Assembly (NCBI GenBank): GCA_030267565.1
Contig: BRXU01000005.1
Location: 722,001-786,000 of the forward strand
Direction of reading: 5' to 3'
Length of the DNA: 64,000 bases
Origin: Pleodorina starrii
Taxonomy: Eukaryota; Chlorophyta; Chlorophyceae; Chlamydomonadales; Volvocaceae
This document shows positions 35,028 through 45,702 of the stretch, one piece after another (position 1 is the first letter of the stretch; the number at the start of each line of letters is the position of its first letter). A model generated the notes under the pieces. It was not told where the DNA came from. It was given only the letters and a program-made list of their open reading frames with translations, and ran no database searches. A program made the translations under genes and the position numbers.

Positions 35028-35461
35028 CGTTTACACGGCGAAGAGCCTGCCAGACAACAAAATAAATCCCGGACACACGAATTTAGCACAACCTGCATCA
35101 GATGCATCAGCCTGCCATTTCGGTAATTTCACCGATTAGTGCGTGTGTATACGTGTGTGGCTCCCAAGTGGCTGTGTGTGTCTACTAGTGTACGTGGGTG
35201 GCACTGAGTGGCTGCGAGTGGGCCCATACCGTACTGCATAACAACCTTCTGCTCCCTTACTTGCAGCCGTCCCATCGGCCCCCCAACGCGCCACAAGCGA
35301 CCCCTGGACCACCCACACACACCCCATCACAGCAACGACACGAATCGCACCGACAACCGGCAACCGGTCATATCCCAGGTTCGCCGTTCGCTGTTGAACT
35401 GGAGCAGCGTTGGGGCTGAAAGGGAAGTGGGGGGAGGGGTAAGGCATGGGAGGAGGGCAGC
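35028..35461. repeat. Segmental duplication block D, copy 1
   Basis: Matches 37,990-38,395 nearly base for base over long stretches: CCGGACACACGAATTTAGCA, GCAGCCGTCCCATCGGCCCC, ATCGCACCGACAACCGGCAA. Not coding. Confidence 0.85.
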
Positions 35462-35591
35462 AGGTGCCACCGCGGGCGCCACCGCGGTCGTCGCCGCCAT
35501 CTGCAGCACGACGACATAGGGGTACCTGCACACGCCATGCCCCCACGCCGACATCTTGGTCACCAGCTCCACCAGCAACAGCATCACTCTA
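35462..35591 (-). pseudogene. Truncated copy of the 3' end of the LRR/multi-span gene
   Basis: On the minus strand this segment encodes a near copy of the C-terminal region of the gene at 39287-45702: LLLVELVTKMSAWGHG, CRYPYVVVLQMAA, against LLLLELVTRMPAWGHG, CRYPYVVVLQTAA. The match stops at 35,591, exactly where the TA-flanked MITE begins. Only about 45 codons remain, so it cannot be a functional gene. Confidence 0.85.
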
Positions 35592-35840
35592 TGGCAAGTT
35601 GGCCGCTTTGCACTGACACGTCTCTCGATCGCTTGTACGTGTGCAGGCCACAACTTTTGAGATATATAACGACATTATCCGTGACTTGCTCAGCCGCAAC
35701 AGGGGCAAGTCACGGATAACCTCGCTCGTTGTAATGCGGCTAAGACGTCACGGATAATCTCATTATATATTTCAAAAATGGTGGCCTGCACATGTACAAG
35801 TGATCGATAGGCGTATCAGCGCAAAGCTGCCAACTTGCCA
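35592..35840. mobile_element. Fold-back MITE with long inverted arms and TA duplication
   Basis: A 249-bp element whose two arms, each about 110 bp, are imperfect reverse complements. The ends are TGGCAAGTTGGC and its complement, flanked by TA on each side (35590-35591, 35841-35842). An inner repeat TCCGTGACTTGC/GCAAGTCACGGA lies near the centre. A TA duplication fits the Tc1/mariner group, but this is only two bases. It has no transposase. It interrupts the duplicated gene fragment to its left. Confidence 0.75.
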
Positions 35841-35903
35841 TAAGAGGTTGACCACTAGTGCTAATTTCCCTGGCCTAGTGACGTACATACCTGGATGTTG
35901 AAC

Positions 35904-35963
35904 CCCCACCCCCACCCCACCCCCACCCCACCCCACCCCCACCTCCACCCCTACCCCCAAGAG
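35904..35963. repeat. C-rich tract (CCCCCA/CCCCA)n
   Basis: About 55 bases of runs of four or five C separated by A. The minus strand is G-rich with many G runs, so G-quadruplex formation is plausible. It lies directly before the ankyrin-like fragment and could also serve as its polypyrimidine tract. Confidence 0.7.
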
Positions 35964-35973
35964 CACGCACAGA

Positions 35974-36058
35974 TCGCGGCCGCGAGTGGCTTCGCGGAGG
36001 ATGTCGCACGCCTCCTCCTGCGGTATCGGGACGGAGGGGGCACCAAAAGCACATCCCA
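35974..36058 (+). pseudogene. Possible ankyrin-repeat exon fragment
   Basis: After an acceptor-like ACGCACAG the frame reads IAAASGFAEDVARLLLRYRD before a stop, similar to the helical part of an ankyrin repeat. No partner repeats or further exons are seen. It is short and could be chance; the opposite strand is also open. Confidence 0.25.
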
Positions 36059-36140
36059 TTAAAGAAGCCCATGGGCGGAGGATATCTGACTGGCTGATAG
36101 AAACACCTCATGACCGTGCTGGGCGCCGCAATAGAGCGCT

Positions 36141-36590
36141 TTGCATCCCCTATACGTAGCAGACAGCACCGCCATCTACTACTCACGGTACCCTGAAGAT
36201 CAGCTCTTCAGAGCCAACCATGATGCGTATTCGCAACCGTGCACGGGCGTATCCGTCGCGCACCCTCAACCTACGCCAGACGAGGGGCATCATGCACTAC
36301 GATGGGCGCTAGGCTGGGCCGGCGCAACACGGAGCACAGATAACCCCCACCGCAGCACCGCTACCCTACTCCCGCTGCCCACGTCCCAAACGGCGCCCTA
36401 CAACCGCTACCTCACCCACCCGCTGGTCATTATGATCGGTAAAATAGACGCATCATCAGGAACGGGGGACCTGTACAGCGAAGTGAGTGTAGACGCCCCA
36501 AAACCCTACCCAAACGGACTCACCCTACTCCTGGTTAGCAACGAATCCGGCCGCGCTTACGGTACCAGCCTCCGCCGAGCGCTTGCCATT
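36141..36590 (+). other. Unassigned open frame with atypical composition
   Basis: A 150-codon open stretch (up to block A copy 2) with lower GC and less biased codons than nearby genes. It encodes, for example, YLTHPLVIMIGKIDASSGTG and ISLR-poor, hydrophilic sequence. I find no motif. It may be debris of a mobile element or a random open frame. It joins directly to duplicated block A. Confidence 0.25.
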
Positions 36591-36912
36591 GGCAACCTGG
36601 TGCGCGGACAAGCGGGGGATGGGGGCAAGGACGGCACGGGCAAGTGAGACCACAGCACCCATCTCCAGCCTCCTAGTGGGGGGAGCTGCACAAACAAAGA
36701 TTCAGAACCGTGCAAGTGCGTATCGACACTTTCGTTAAATCGTCCTCTGTTTCATGCTTGAGCACGTCGCACATGTGGGTCGCATGCGACTCGGGATTTC
36801 GTGCGCAGTGACCCACGGGTCGGTCGGCAGCAAGTCCGAACGCGACAGTCGCCGCCGCAGGCTCGCTCGCGCGCGAGTCCTTTCGGCCGACGTGACGTGA
36901 CGCAGCGGCGAT
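36591..36912. repeat. Segmental duplication block A, copy 2
   Basis: Second copy of block A. It carries the upstream region and the first codons of the 151-residue gene, but the start codon is changed (CCACAG where copy 1 has TCATCAG, read on the plus strand). It has one copy of the 114-bp unit, cut at the end. Confidence 0.85.
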
Positions 36913-36924
36913 CGCGCGGGCGTC

Positions 36925-37410
36925 CCCTGAGGCCCCAAAGCTCACCTCCGGAACATCTCGCACCGCGAGCCAAATCCTTGTTAGCGTCCACAAACGCCGG
37001 CCGGACGCGGGCGTCACGGGTGGGACCATGATTCAATGGACCTGTGTGCTGTAGCGCTGGTGGCGACTTCAGACAAAGCTCGTATCGGGGCTTCTATCGG
37101 GCCTTCCTTGGCGAGAAGAGGGCGCCTCCGCCGGCGGCGGCTTCCCAAACCTTCCTATCCTGGCGCTCTTGCAATATGATTAAAGTTCTCTATGAAATTC
37201 GCAGTTTTGTCACAGATAACAAAGAGGGCGCACCGTGAAGTGTTTTTATGGGCACCGATTTTGTTTGCCGTATGTGTCCCCTCCCGAAGCAGCCGTGTGA
37301 CTCATTCAGAGGAAAGAACGCCCGCCAAGCAGTGCCGGCTCTCCAGCCGGGCGAATTGTTTGACAACTCCTGCACCCGTGTGCCTCGTGGTCGGCCTAAG
37401 CACAGACACA
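36925..37410. repeat. Segmental duplication block B, copy 2
   Basis: Second copy of block B. It matches 33,484-33,964 with small indels. No gene. Confidence 0.85.
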
Positions 37411-37989
37411 AAATTGGAAGAAAAGCCTGCCAGACAGCACTGAAACAATCTCACGGCCACGCTTCCACAGCGCACATCCCTCCTTGTCAGCGTCTACGCG
37501 ATGGATGGCCTGCTACTGGATCGACGACCTGCCAAACAGCTCCGCCCCTGAAACTGCTCCCTTCGGCCACGCATTCGCAGCGCACATACATCCGCGCTCA
37601 TTCACGAACCTGGCCCCTGGGAGTCAGCGAGTTAGGTGGCAAAACGAAAGAATTTGCAAGCACGTAACAGTACATAAGACGACATCGTCCCGTAGCTCCC
37701 AAGTTCACCTGGTCGGACCGGAACCAACAGCCAGGCCCGTATGTGTAAAGCACAAAAGGACAACAACCCCTATGAGCGCGCGTGCAGCACGCAACACGAC
37801 CAAAAGGGAGGTCAGGGAGGTCCCCACGTCAACGGGAAAGTGCCTCGTGCAAAAAAAGCAAAAACTGGAGCACGCGCGCGCCTCGTCTTCCGGCGCCTTG
37901 CGACCCAGGGGCGTCGCCGCCTCCGCCTCCGCCGCTGCCGCCCAACCAACCAAAGCAGCGGGCGTGAACCGCTGCCAAAAAAATATATA
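37411..37989. other. Unique spacer with weak block C copy 2
   Basis: 37,845-37,935 weakly matches 34,018-34,110. A short internal similarity also exists around CCTTGTCAGCGT (37,473 and near 35,020). No supported gene. Confidence 0.4.
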
Positions 37990-38395
37990 TCCCGGACACA
38001 CGAATTTAGCACAACCTGCACCAGATGCATCAGCCTGCCATTTCGGTAATCTTAACGATTAGTGCGTGTGTATGTGTGTAGCTCTCCAAGTGGCTGCGTC
38101 TGTCTACTGGCTAGTGGCTCTGTGTGACTCAAAGTGACTCCGAGTGGTCCCATACCGCAATGCATAACAACCTTCTGCTCCCTTATTTGCAGCCGTCCCA
38201 TCGGCCCCCCCCCAACGCGCCACAAGCGACCCCTGGACCACCCCCACACACCCCATCACAGCAACGACACGAATCGCACCGACAACCGGCAACCGGTCAT
38301 ATCCCAGGTTCGGCGTTCGCTGTTGAACTGGAGGAGCGTTGGGGCTGAAAGGGAAGCGGGGAGAGGGGTAAGGCATGGGAGGGGGGCAGCAGGAG
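37990..38395. repeat. Segmental duplication block D, copy 2
   Basis: Second copy of block D, matching 35,055-35,461. It leads toward the genuine 3' end of the LRR/multi-span gene, as copy 1 leads into the truncated fragment. Confidence 0.85.
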
Positions 38396-39286
38396 GAGAA
38401 CGAAGAAGCGTAGCCGAGTGGCAGGTGGCCAAAACGGTACGACGATGTATGGTCATAATGCCAAGAGCTGGCTAGTCAACTGCTTACGGCGCGCTGCTAG
38501 CAGTGCCCCCACAATCGCTGACTCTAAACTCAGCAGGTCCTAAGCGGCCCCCTAGCAAACGTGGCGACAGGCCCTCTCTTGAGCCTCATGAGGTCCCGCT
38601 CTCACCCAGCAGTCTGAGTCCGGGTCCGCATCGCCATCCAATCCGTCGCCGGCCGTCGGCATTGTCTTTTAGGGTTTTTCGCGATGCTGCCCAATAGTCG
38701 GAATCTACCAGTCGGAATCGCGACATCGGCCTCCATTTGCAATCCGCCCCCACAGCCCCACCACGTATTGAAGTCCGCCTCGAGACTGATGACTCACAGG
38801 TCACCCCCTACCATACGGTACAAACACGCAAGATGAAATATGTGCTGCCTGCTGAGCCTCGCGACGACGTGACGGAGCCCGGGCAACCAGGGGACCTCGC
38901 CGCATGAGACGCACGCGAGAAGAACGGCTCCCCCGTGCGTGAGGTTTTGCCCGCTTTTGGCTCATGCATCCTCTCCATTTCCTGTCCGGTTAACTGAGAC
39001 ACCAACAAGCTAGTTTCTCCGGTGTTGTGTTGTGTTGTGTTCTCTCCACTCACTCCAAAAACGCCCCCTCCCCCGCCCGGGTCGCGGCTCTGAGCCTGCT
39101 CAGCCGGTCAATGAACGCATCGATGGGCGCACCGGTACCGGTAACAGCAGCGGAATGAAGTGTGGGCCCAAGACCCGACGCGCCTTCGCCCGCGCCTCCC
39201 AAACTTCCCAGCCTGCCTGCCTCCGCACTCGGCCGCCGCAGCTCACCAGCCACAGCTAACCCAACCCGTGCCTCTCACCGTCACCC
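38396..39286. other. 3' flank of the LRR/multi-span gene
   Basis: Probably contains the 3' UTR of the minus-strand gene. No exon is supported on either strand. Confidence 0.4.
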
Positions 39287-41879
39287 TCACCGCCCCGCCT
39301 CAGTCCACGCTATCACCGGCGCCGCTGTCGCTGCAGGTGCCGCCGCAGGTGCCACCGCAGGCACCACCACCGCCGGCACCACCGCGGTCGCCGCCGCCGT
39401 CTGCAGCACGACGACATAGGGGTACCTGCACACGCCATGCCCCCACGCCGGCATCCTGGTCACCAGCTCCAGGAGCAGCAGCATCACTCCCGCCAGGCAG
39501 GCACAGTTCACCGCCAGGAACAGCCACGGCAGCGGCACCGCGTCCCGCCCCCACACGTAGCCAAGGCCGTACAGCACGCCAGTAAAAATCGCCAGAGGCA
39601 CACACAACAACCACCCCGCCACGTGCACGTGCAGCGCCAGCAGAAGCCCGCCCGACAGCCGCAGCGACGCCACCAGCCGGCTAAGCCAGCCTGCGGCGCC
39701 GCCGGCAGCAGCGGCGGCGGCTTCGCCGCCGTCCTGACGCCGCCGCAGGCGGCCGTAGCATCGCCGCGTCGCGGCGGCGGCGGCGGCGGCACCGCGCACG
39801 GCGGCGTGGGTCACAATGACCAGCGCCGCCGCCAGCGCGAGGAGCGCCGCCAGCGGCGCCAGCGGCGCAAAGACCAGCAGCACGACGCAGATGCTGGAGG
39901 CGGTGCGGCCGCCGCGCGCGCGCCAGCCTGCGCCCTTCTTACCGATCGCGTAATCTCGGAGGTACTGGTTGACAACGTGAAGGGCCTCCGGCTGCAATGT
40001 CTGCGGCGCCGCGGCGGCCGGCCTGCCCTTGCCGCCGCCGCCCCCGCCGCCGCCGTGGCGCCGCGGCGTCGCTGCCGCCACGGCCGCCGCCGTCGCGACG
40101 GAGGGCATCCGCGGCGCCACGGCGCTCGACGCCGCGGCAGCGGCGGCGCCGGTCGCGATCGACAGATTTGCGAGCGCCGCCAGCCGATCTTCGAGCCAGG
40201 GGCCACCGCGCTTCGACGGACCCGTGGGGCGGGGGGAGTCTGGGGTCAGCAATGGCGGCGACGGCGCGACGGCGAACCGCGGGTCGGTCGGGTGCGTCGC
40301 GCCGCCCACAGAGCCGCCAGCAGCGGCCGCCATTGGCTCAGACGGCGCGCCCAGCCAACCTCCGGCGGAGGCCGATGCCGACTCGGCCGAGACGCGCGAG
40401 ATGCGTGACCCGTGGGTCGGCGCTGACGTCGAGTTGGCGAGCGCGCGGCCTTGCGCCGGTCCCAGCTTCTCCACGTCGCTGTACGGCAGCGGCAGCGAGT
40501 CGCCGGCGTAGACGCCGCCCCCGCCGCCGCCGCCGATGACGGTTACGGCCATTATTGGCGCACCCAAACCCGCATTGCCGTGCAAGTTGGTGATCACCGG
40601 GTCGGGCCGTTGGCGGACACGGCGACTGGCTCTGCGCTGCGCTGCACGGCCATCGTCCTCAGCGCCCGCGGAAGCACTCGCGTCCCCGCCGCCGCCGCCG
40701 CCGCCGCCGTCGCTGCGCTCCAAAACCGCCGCAGCCGGCTGAGCGCCGCTTGCAGGGTAATCAGAGCCGACGGCGGTGCTGCTGACGTCGCCCGGCCCAG
40801 GCCCCAGCGACGGCGGCTTTAGCGATCTGCTCGTCGACGCGAGTGGTAGCGGTCGCGAGGCGCCGTCATACTCCTCATCCGCCTCCGCCAGGGGGCCGGG
40901 ACCCTCCACCGGGGCCTCGAGTTTGCCTGTCTGTCCACCCACGCCCGTGGCCGCCGCCGCCGCCGCCGCAGCTGGTGCGTCGGCAGACGCATGCGCCTCC
41001 GGCGCGTCCCCGCCGCGGCGCCCGCCGCCGGCGCCCTGGCCAGCGACGCCGTCGCCGGCGGCTTCCTGTCCCGATTCGAATCCGGATCCGGATCCGGATC
41101 CAGGCCAGAATCTAAGGCCAGCTCTGGCTGCAGACCTGAAACTGGACTCAAGAGACGCGCGCGCGCGCGTAACGGCGGCAGCGGCGAGTTCCTCGTGCTG
41201 CTGAAGACTGCCGTACGGGGAGGCGGGGAACAGCGGGACAGGGGCGGGGTTGCCGTGAAACCAGGCGAAGAGGCCGCCGCCGCCGCCGCTGCCGCTGCGG
41301 CCGCCGCCGCTGCCGCTGCGGCCGCGGCCGCGCTGCTCACCCCCTGTCGTCGTCGTCGTCGCCGGCGCCTCACCGCCGTCGGCCTCCAACGCCTCCGCGA
41401 CGGGGCCGAGGCCTCCGCCGACTCCCCGAGCGCCGCCGCCGCCGCCGCCGAATCTGCCACCGTCGACGTCACTCCGCGTGCTGCCGTCGTCGCCAAAAGA
41501 CGAACCCAGCGACGGCTTTAAAGGGCTACCGCCGGCGCTGCCGCCGCCGCCACCGCTGCCGCCGCCGCCGCCGCTGCCGCCACCGCTGCCGCCGGGACCA
41601 AACCGCGACGGCGACGCGCACGCGCGCGGACTGCCTCCATGGGCGCTACGTGCGACAGACGGCGGCGCCACGCGCGGGTTTGAGGCGCTAACGTTGCGGC
41701 TGGGCCCGCCGTCCATCCGTGCCGGCATGGGCAGCGCCTCGGCGTCGTACAACGGCAACGACCCGGCAACCGCCGCCATGCCCGGGAGCGGTTGAGTCCC
41801 CGCGGAGCCGGGCGGTGTCAACACCCCGCCGCTCTGCGCGCTCCGGGGCTGCAGGCCGCTGACCCACGCCTCCCCTGGA

Positions 41880-41911
<32 letters not shown>

Positions 41912-44900
41912 CACAACCGACGGCGGCGGCGTCGGCCGCGCCTCGGTCTCGTCGCTGCTGCCGCTGCCGGTGACGGTCCTACTGCCCGGAACGCCCTTAC
42001 CAGGTCCATCGCTGGACCCAGATGCATCCTTGCGGCACCCATCCCCATCCCCATCACCGCCATAACCCTCGTCGGCCACGGCCGCCGGCGCCGCGTTCTT
42101 CACGCCGACGCCGCCCTCCCCCAATGGAGGTGGCGGCGGCGGCGGCGACGGGCTGCCGCCAGGCGACCCGTTTTGGAAGGCGGCGACCAGCGAGCGCGGC
42201 GACTCGGGTTTGACGGCAGCCACCTTCGAAGCCATGCTCAAGGCCAGCTCCCGCGTTGCGCGCATCAAAAAAATCGTCAGCCCGATCGACAGCGCGGACA
42301 GTACGGCAGGTACGACATACAGGTATGGCCCGCAGTGCCGTACGGTCTTGCAGTACTCGGTCCGCTGTGGCAGCGCCAGAGCGTACGTCAGGCCGGCGGC
42401 GCCCAGATGTACGGCCGCGGCGACGAGCGCGCGGACGAGCGGGCCCCAGGGTATGTCGTACAGCAGCCAGGCGCCAAAAGCCTCCAGCGCGTTTGCTAAG
42501 GTGTTGCCGTACAGGCTCAAACGTCGTACGGCGCTGGCAGAGTATCGCTTCACGTGTGCAACAATGATCAGCCGCGCCGCGCCGCCGTCGACGGCGCCGT
42601 TGCCGTCGCCGCCGTTGGCGGCGGCACCGATCGTGCCCGTGGCCCCGGGAGCGGGACCGGGCGCGGTCGGCGCAGCACCCTGCACGAGGCGAAGCGAAGC
42701 GACGAGGCCAGGACAAGCCCGTCAGTTTGCGGGGAACGTGTTCCGTTGCACTCGCCACACTTCCGCGGGACTCGTAACTTGAACACTGCCCCAGAGACTT
42801 AACTGCGGTGTCTTCTTTTTCCTTTCTTGCCGCAGAGAGCCAGAAAGGCAAAAAGGGCGGTCGTGATTTATGCATAACACCACGGCGGCCCAACACATAC
42901 ACAAACACTCTCACACACCCGATGCCTGTCTTGCGCCACCGATAGAGGCTTGGAGACCGCCAACATGGAACGGCAACAAGGACGGCACACGACACGACAC
43001 GAAACTGCCTCTCCGCTGCCGTCGGCGCCGGCGCCGACGGCTGCGCCGCCGACCTCGCCCCCGCCGGCTCCGCCGCCGCCGCCATCCCCCTTGACGGCAC
43101 ACGACACGACACAACACGACACTGCCCCTCCGCTCGCTCCCTGGCACCCCTGAGAAACGCGCCCCCTTGGGCACAGCCCGCGCCTTTGTTCTCTCCGCCA
43201 CTCCGGCCAAGCCCAGCCGCTTCCTCACCTGCTGCCCTCCACCGCTGCTCCCGCCGCTGCCACCTCTGCTCCCGCCGCTGCTCGCATCTCCCGGCCCCTG
43301 GGCCGCTGCCGGGCCCCAAGCCGCAGCTCCCGCTTGCGCAGCCGCCGCTGCCTCCCCACCGCCGCCGCTGGCAGCGAAGACCGCAACGGCTGCCGGACTC
43401 GACGCGCCGCCCAGCACACTCGCTGCACTGGAGGTTGGAAGTCGCTCGCCTGCCCCTCGCTCCCCGCGCGCCGCCAGCGCTGCGGCGCCGCCAGCCGACC
43501 CCGCCGCCTCACGCGAGTGCCGCGCCTCGCTCCCCCTGGAGCGGTGATGGCCCTTCTTATCGGCGCCGCCGGCGGCGCCGCCGGCGGCCGACGGCGTGAC
43601 CCTCTGCCTCGCCCGTCGAACCGCCAGCAGCGCGTGTAACAGCGCCGCCAGAATCACCGTGAGCGCTGCGGCGCCAAAGCTGCCCCAAACCCACACCAGT
43701 TCCGGAAGCGGCTCGAAGACCGTGCAGGCGTTCTCGCGGATGGCAAAGGTGAGGTGCCCTCTGGCGGCGGTGGCATAGCCCGTTTGCGCCGCGCCAGGCG
43801 TCTTCAGGTGCGGATTGCCGTACAGCAGGACCGTGAAGTTGAAGGCGGGCGGCTCGCCGCCGCCGCCGCCGGCGGCGGCGGTGCCGTTGCGCACGTGCGC
43901 CGCGATCGACTCGCTCCACGCGACGCCGAGCACCGGGCAGCCGTCACCGCCGTACATGTACGACATCGGGTACGACAGCCAGAAAGGATACGAGTCGCTG
44001 GCGGTGGCGCTGACGGCGGCGATGCTGCCGCTTGGGACGCTGTTGGAGGTTGGCGCTGTGGCTTCCGTGACGGGGGTCAGCGTCTTTTGGACCCATTTGT
44101 ACGAAAAGTACGCCGACGACGACACCTTCGCCACGCCGCCGTCGGGCCCCGGCTCCTGCTGGTGCGCTTCCTCCGCCGCCGCCGCCACCCGCCCCAGCAG
44201 CCACCGCCGCCGCCGCCCCGCCGCTGCCGTCAACCCGACGGCGTTCTTACCGTTCCGTGTGCAGGCGCTGTCAAGCCACGCATCGGGCAGCGCGCCGCGA
44301 AGGTTGTTGTACGACAGATCCAGCGTCCGGCCGCAGCCGCCGTACCGCACCAACGACGACGACAGCGGGCCGCTGATGCGATTGTGCGACAGGTTGACGT
44401 GCGACAGCGGCGGCGCGGGGCCAAAGGTAGCCGGCAGCGGCCCTGACAGCTGGTTACGCGAGAGATCCAAGTGCTCCAGGGCGGGTAACTGGAGCCAGAA
44501 GCTGGCTGGCGGCAGCTGGCCCGTCAGGGCACAGTCCTGGATGCTGAGGCTGCGCAGCAGCGGCGACCCAAGGGTCGGTCGCGTGTAGAGGCGTGAGTAC
44601 GCCAGCATCAGCATGCTGATGTTGTGGGCCGCATCGGAGCTGGTGTTGACCGGCGGCGTGGACGCGACGGTGGCCGAGGGCGGCGGCGGCGGCGGCGGCG
44701 CCGAGCTGGCGGCGGCGCCGGCGGCGGCGTTGATGCCGAAGTCCATGCCGGCGGCGGCGAGGGCCATGACCAGGGGCTCCAGGGCGTACGGCGCAAACAC
44801 GGGCACCGCGTCGTCGCAGGAGATGCTGAGGGTCCGCAGCTGGCGCAGCATCTGTCCAGCGTAGCTGGCGTGGCCGAACTGGGTTGCAGAGCGGATGGGA

Positions 44901-45702
44901 GGGGGAGAGGCGGAAGGACGGCGAGAGGAAGGGGAGATTGACCGCGGAGAGGCGGAGCGGCGAAGGGACCCGCGAGTCGCAAGCAAGTCGGCCCAACTGT
45001 TGAGCGCGTGGTGCGACTGCCCTCCCGTCCATTCGGCCCAAAGGCCTCCACCCCAAGAGCCCTCTGAGAGCTCAGGCGGCCCAACCAACCAATCAACCAA
45101 CTAATTAACTGACCAGTCGACCAGCCAACCAGGGCGCCTGCCCGCCTGCCCGCCCAGCTCACCTGGAACATCCGGGTGATATTTTGAGCCCGGATGGTGA
45201 GGCCTACGGGGATGTAGGTGTATGTGTCGGACCCAGCATAGGTGACGTAATCGCGCGGCGTGGCCCAGAGGCAGCCCGTGTCGTTTGCGCCGATGCAGGA
45301 CAGTCCGGCGCCCGGCTGGGAGGTGCCGCTGGCTGCGCCGCTGGTGAGGGGGAAAGGTTCCAGGTCGATGAGCCACAGTAGCTCGCCCATACACCCAGAT
45401 TCTTGGACCCGAGAGCAAAGAGATGCCTTTGTCACAAGGTCCAGTAGGGACAGGGGCACCGTCTGGTACGGCGCCGCGGGGGAAGGAGGCGGGGGCGATT
45501 GCGGACTGGGCGGGGGACTGGAAGGCCGCGGCGGTGGAGGGGAGGAGCTCTGTGCATCGCAGGAGCGACCTGTGGAAATGTTGTTGAGAAGGTTGTATTT
45601 TTAAGGGATTGTATGTGAATATCAGCGAGGGTGGGATGGCTTACCAGCGAACAGCATGAGAAGGCCGAGTGCGCCAGCGAGCCAACATCGAGTAATGCTC
45701 AT
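39287..45702 (-). CDS. Secretory LRR protein with one central and five C-terminal membrane spans
   Basis: Four exons (45645-45702, 45163-45569, 43229-44878, 39287-42679) keep phase and give 1,835 residues. Residues 1-20 (MSITRCWLAGALGLLMLFAG) form a signal peptide. A Pro/Ser-rich stretch of the algal wall type follows (SSPPPPRPSSPPPSPQSPPP). LRRs lie at about 260-360, with LEHLDLSRNQLSGPLP, LSHVNLSHNRISGPL and LDLSYNNLRGALP. A second ectodomain part leads to a span at about 546-572 (GSFGAAALTVILAALLHALL). After a 200-residue low-complexity linker come spans near 785-808 and 823-845. Then about 780 residues of Gly/Ser/Ala/Pro-rich sequence lead to three spans near 1630-1661, 1718-1748 and 1751-1775. 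LRR ectodomains bind ligands, so a surface receptor or wall sensor is possible. No kinase, channel or cyclase motif is seen. Low-complexity exons may hide further introns. Confidence 0.8.

Noticed and set aside
36141..36647. Open frame treated as an intact gene
   Set aside because: Its end lies in duplicated block A, its composition is unlike neighbouring genes, and it has no ATG at the start of the open stretch (the first codon is TTG).
32780..37410. LTR pair of a retrotransposon (direct repeats about 3.8 kb apart)
   Set aside because: The repeats carry parts of two neighbouring genes, lack TG...CA ends and primer-binding site, and no gag or pol sequence lies between them. A segmental duplication explains them.
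39437..40408. Plus-strand frame of 323 codons (Arg-rich)
   Set aside because: It is the antisense shadow of the Gly/Ala/Ser-rich last exon, with no domain or splice context.
42054..43319. Long minus-strand frame of 421 codons overlapping the LRR/multi-span gene
   Set aside because: It is a shifted reading of GC-rich, low-complexity exons and of the intron. It breaks the span and LRR segments, whereas the annotated frame keeps phase and domains.
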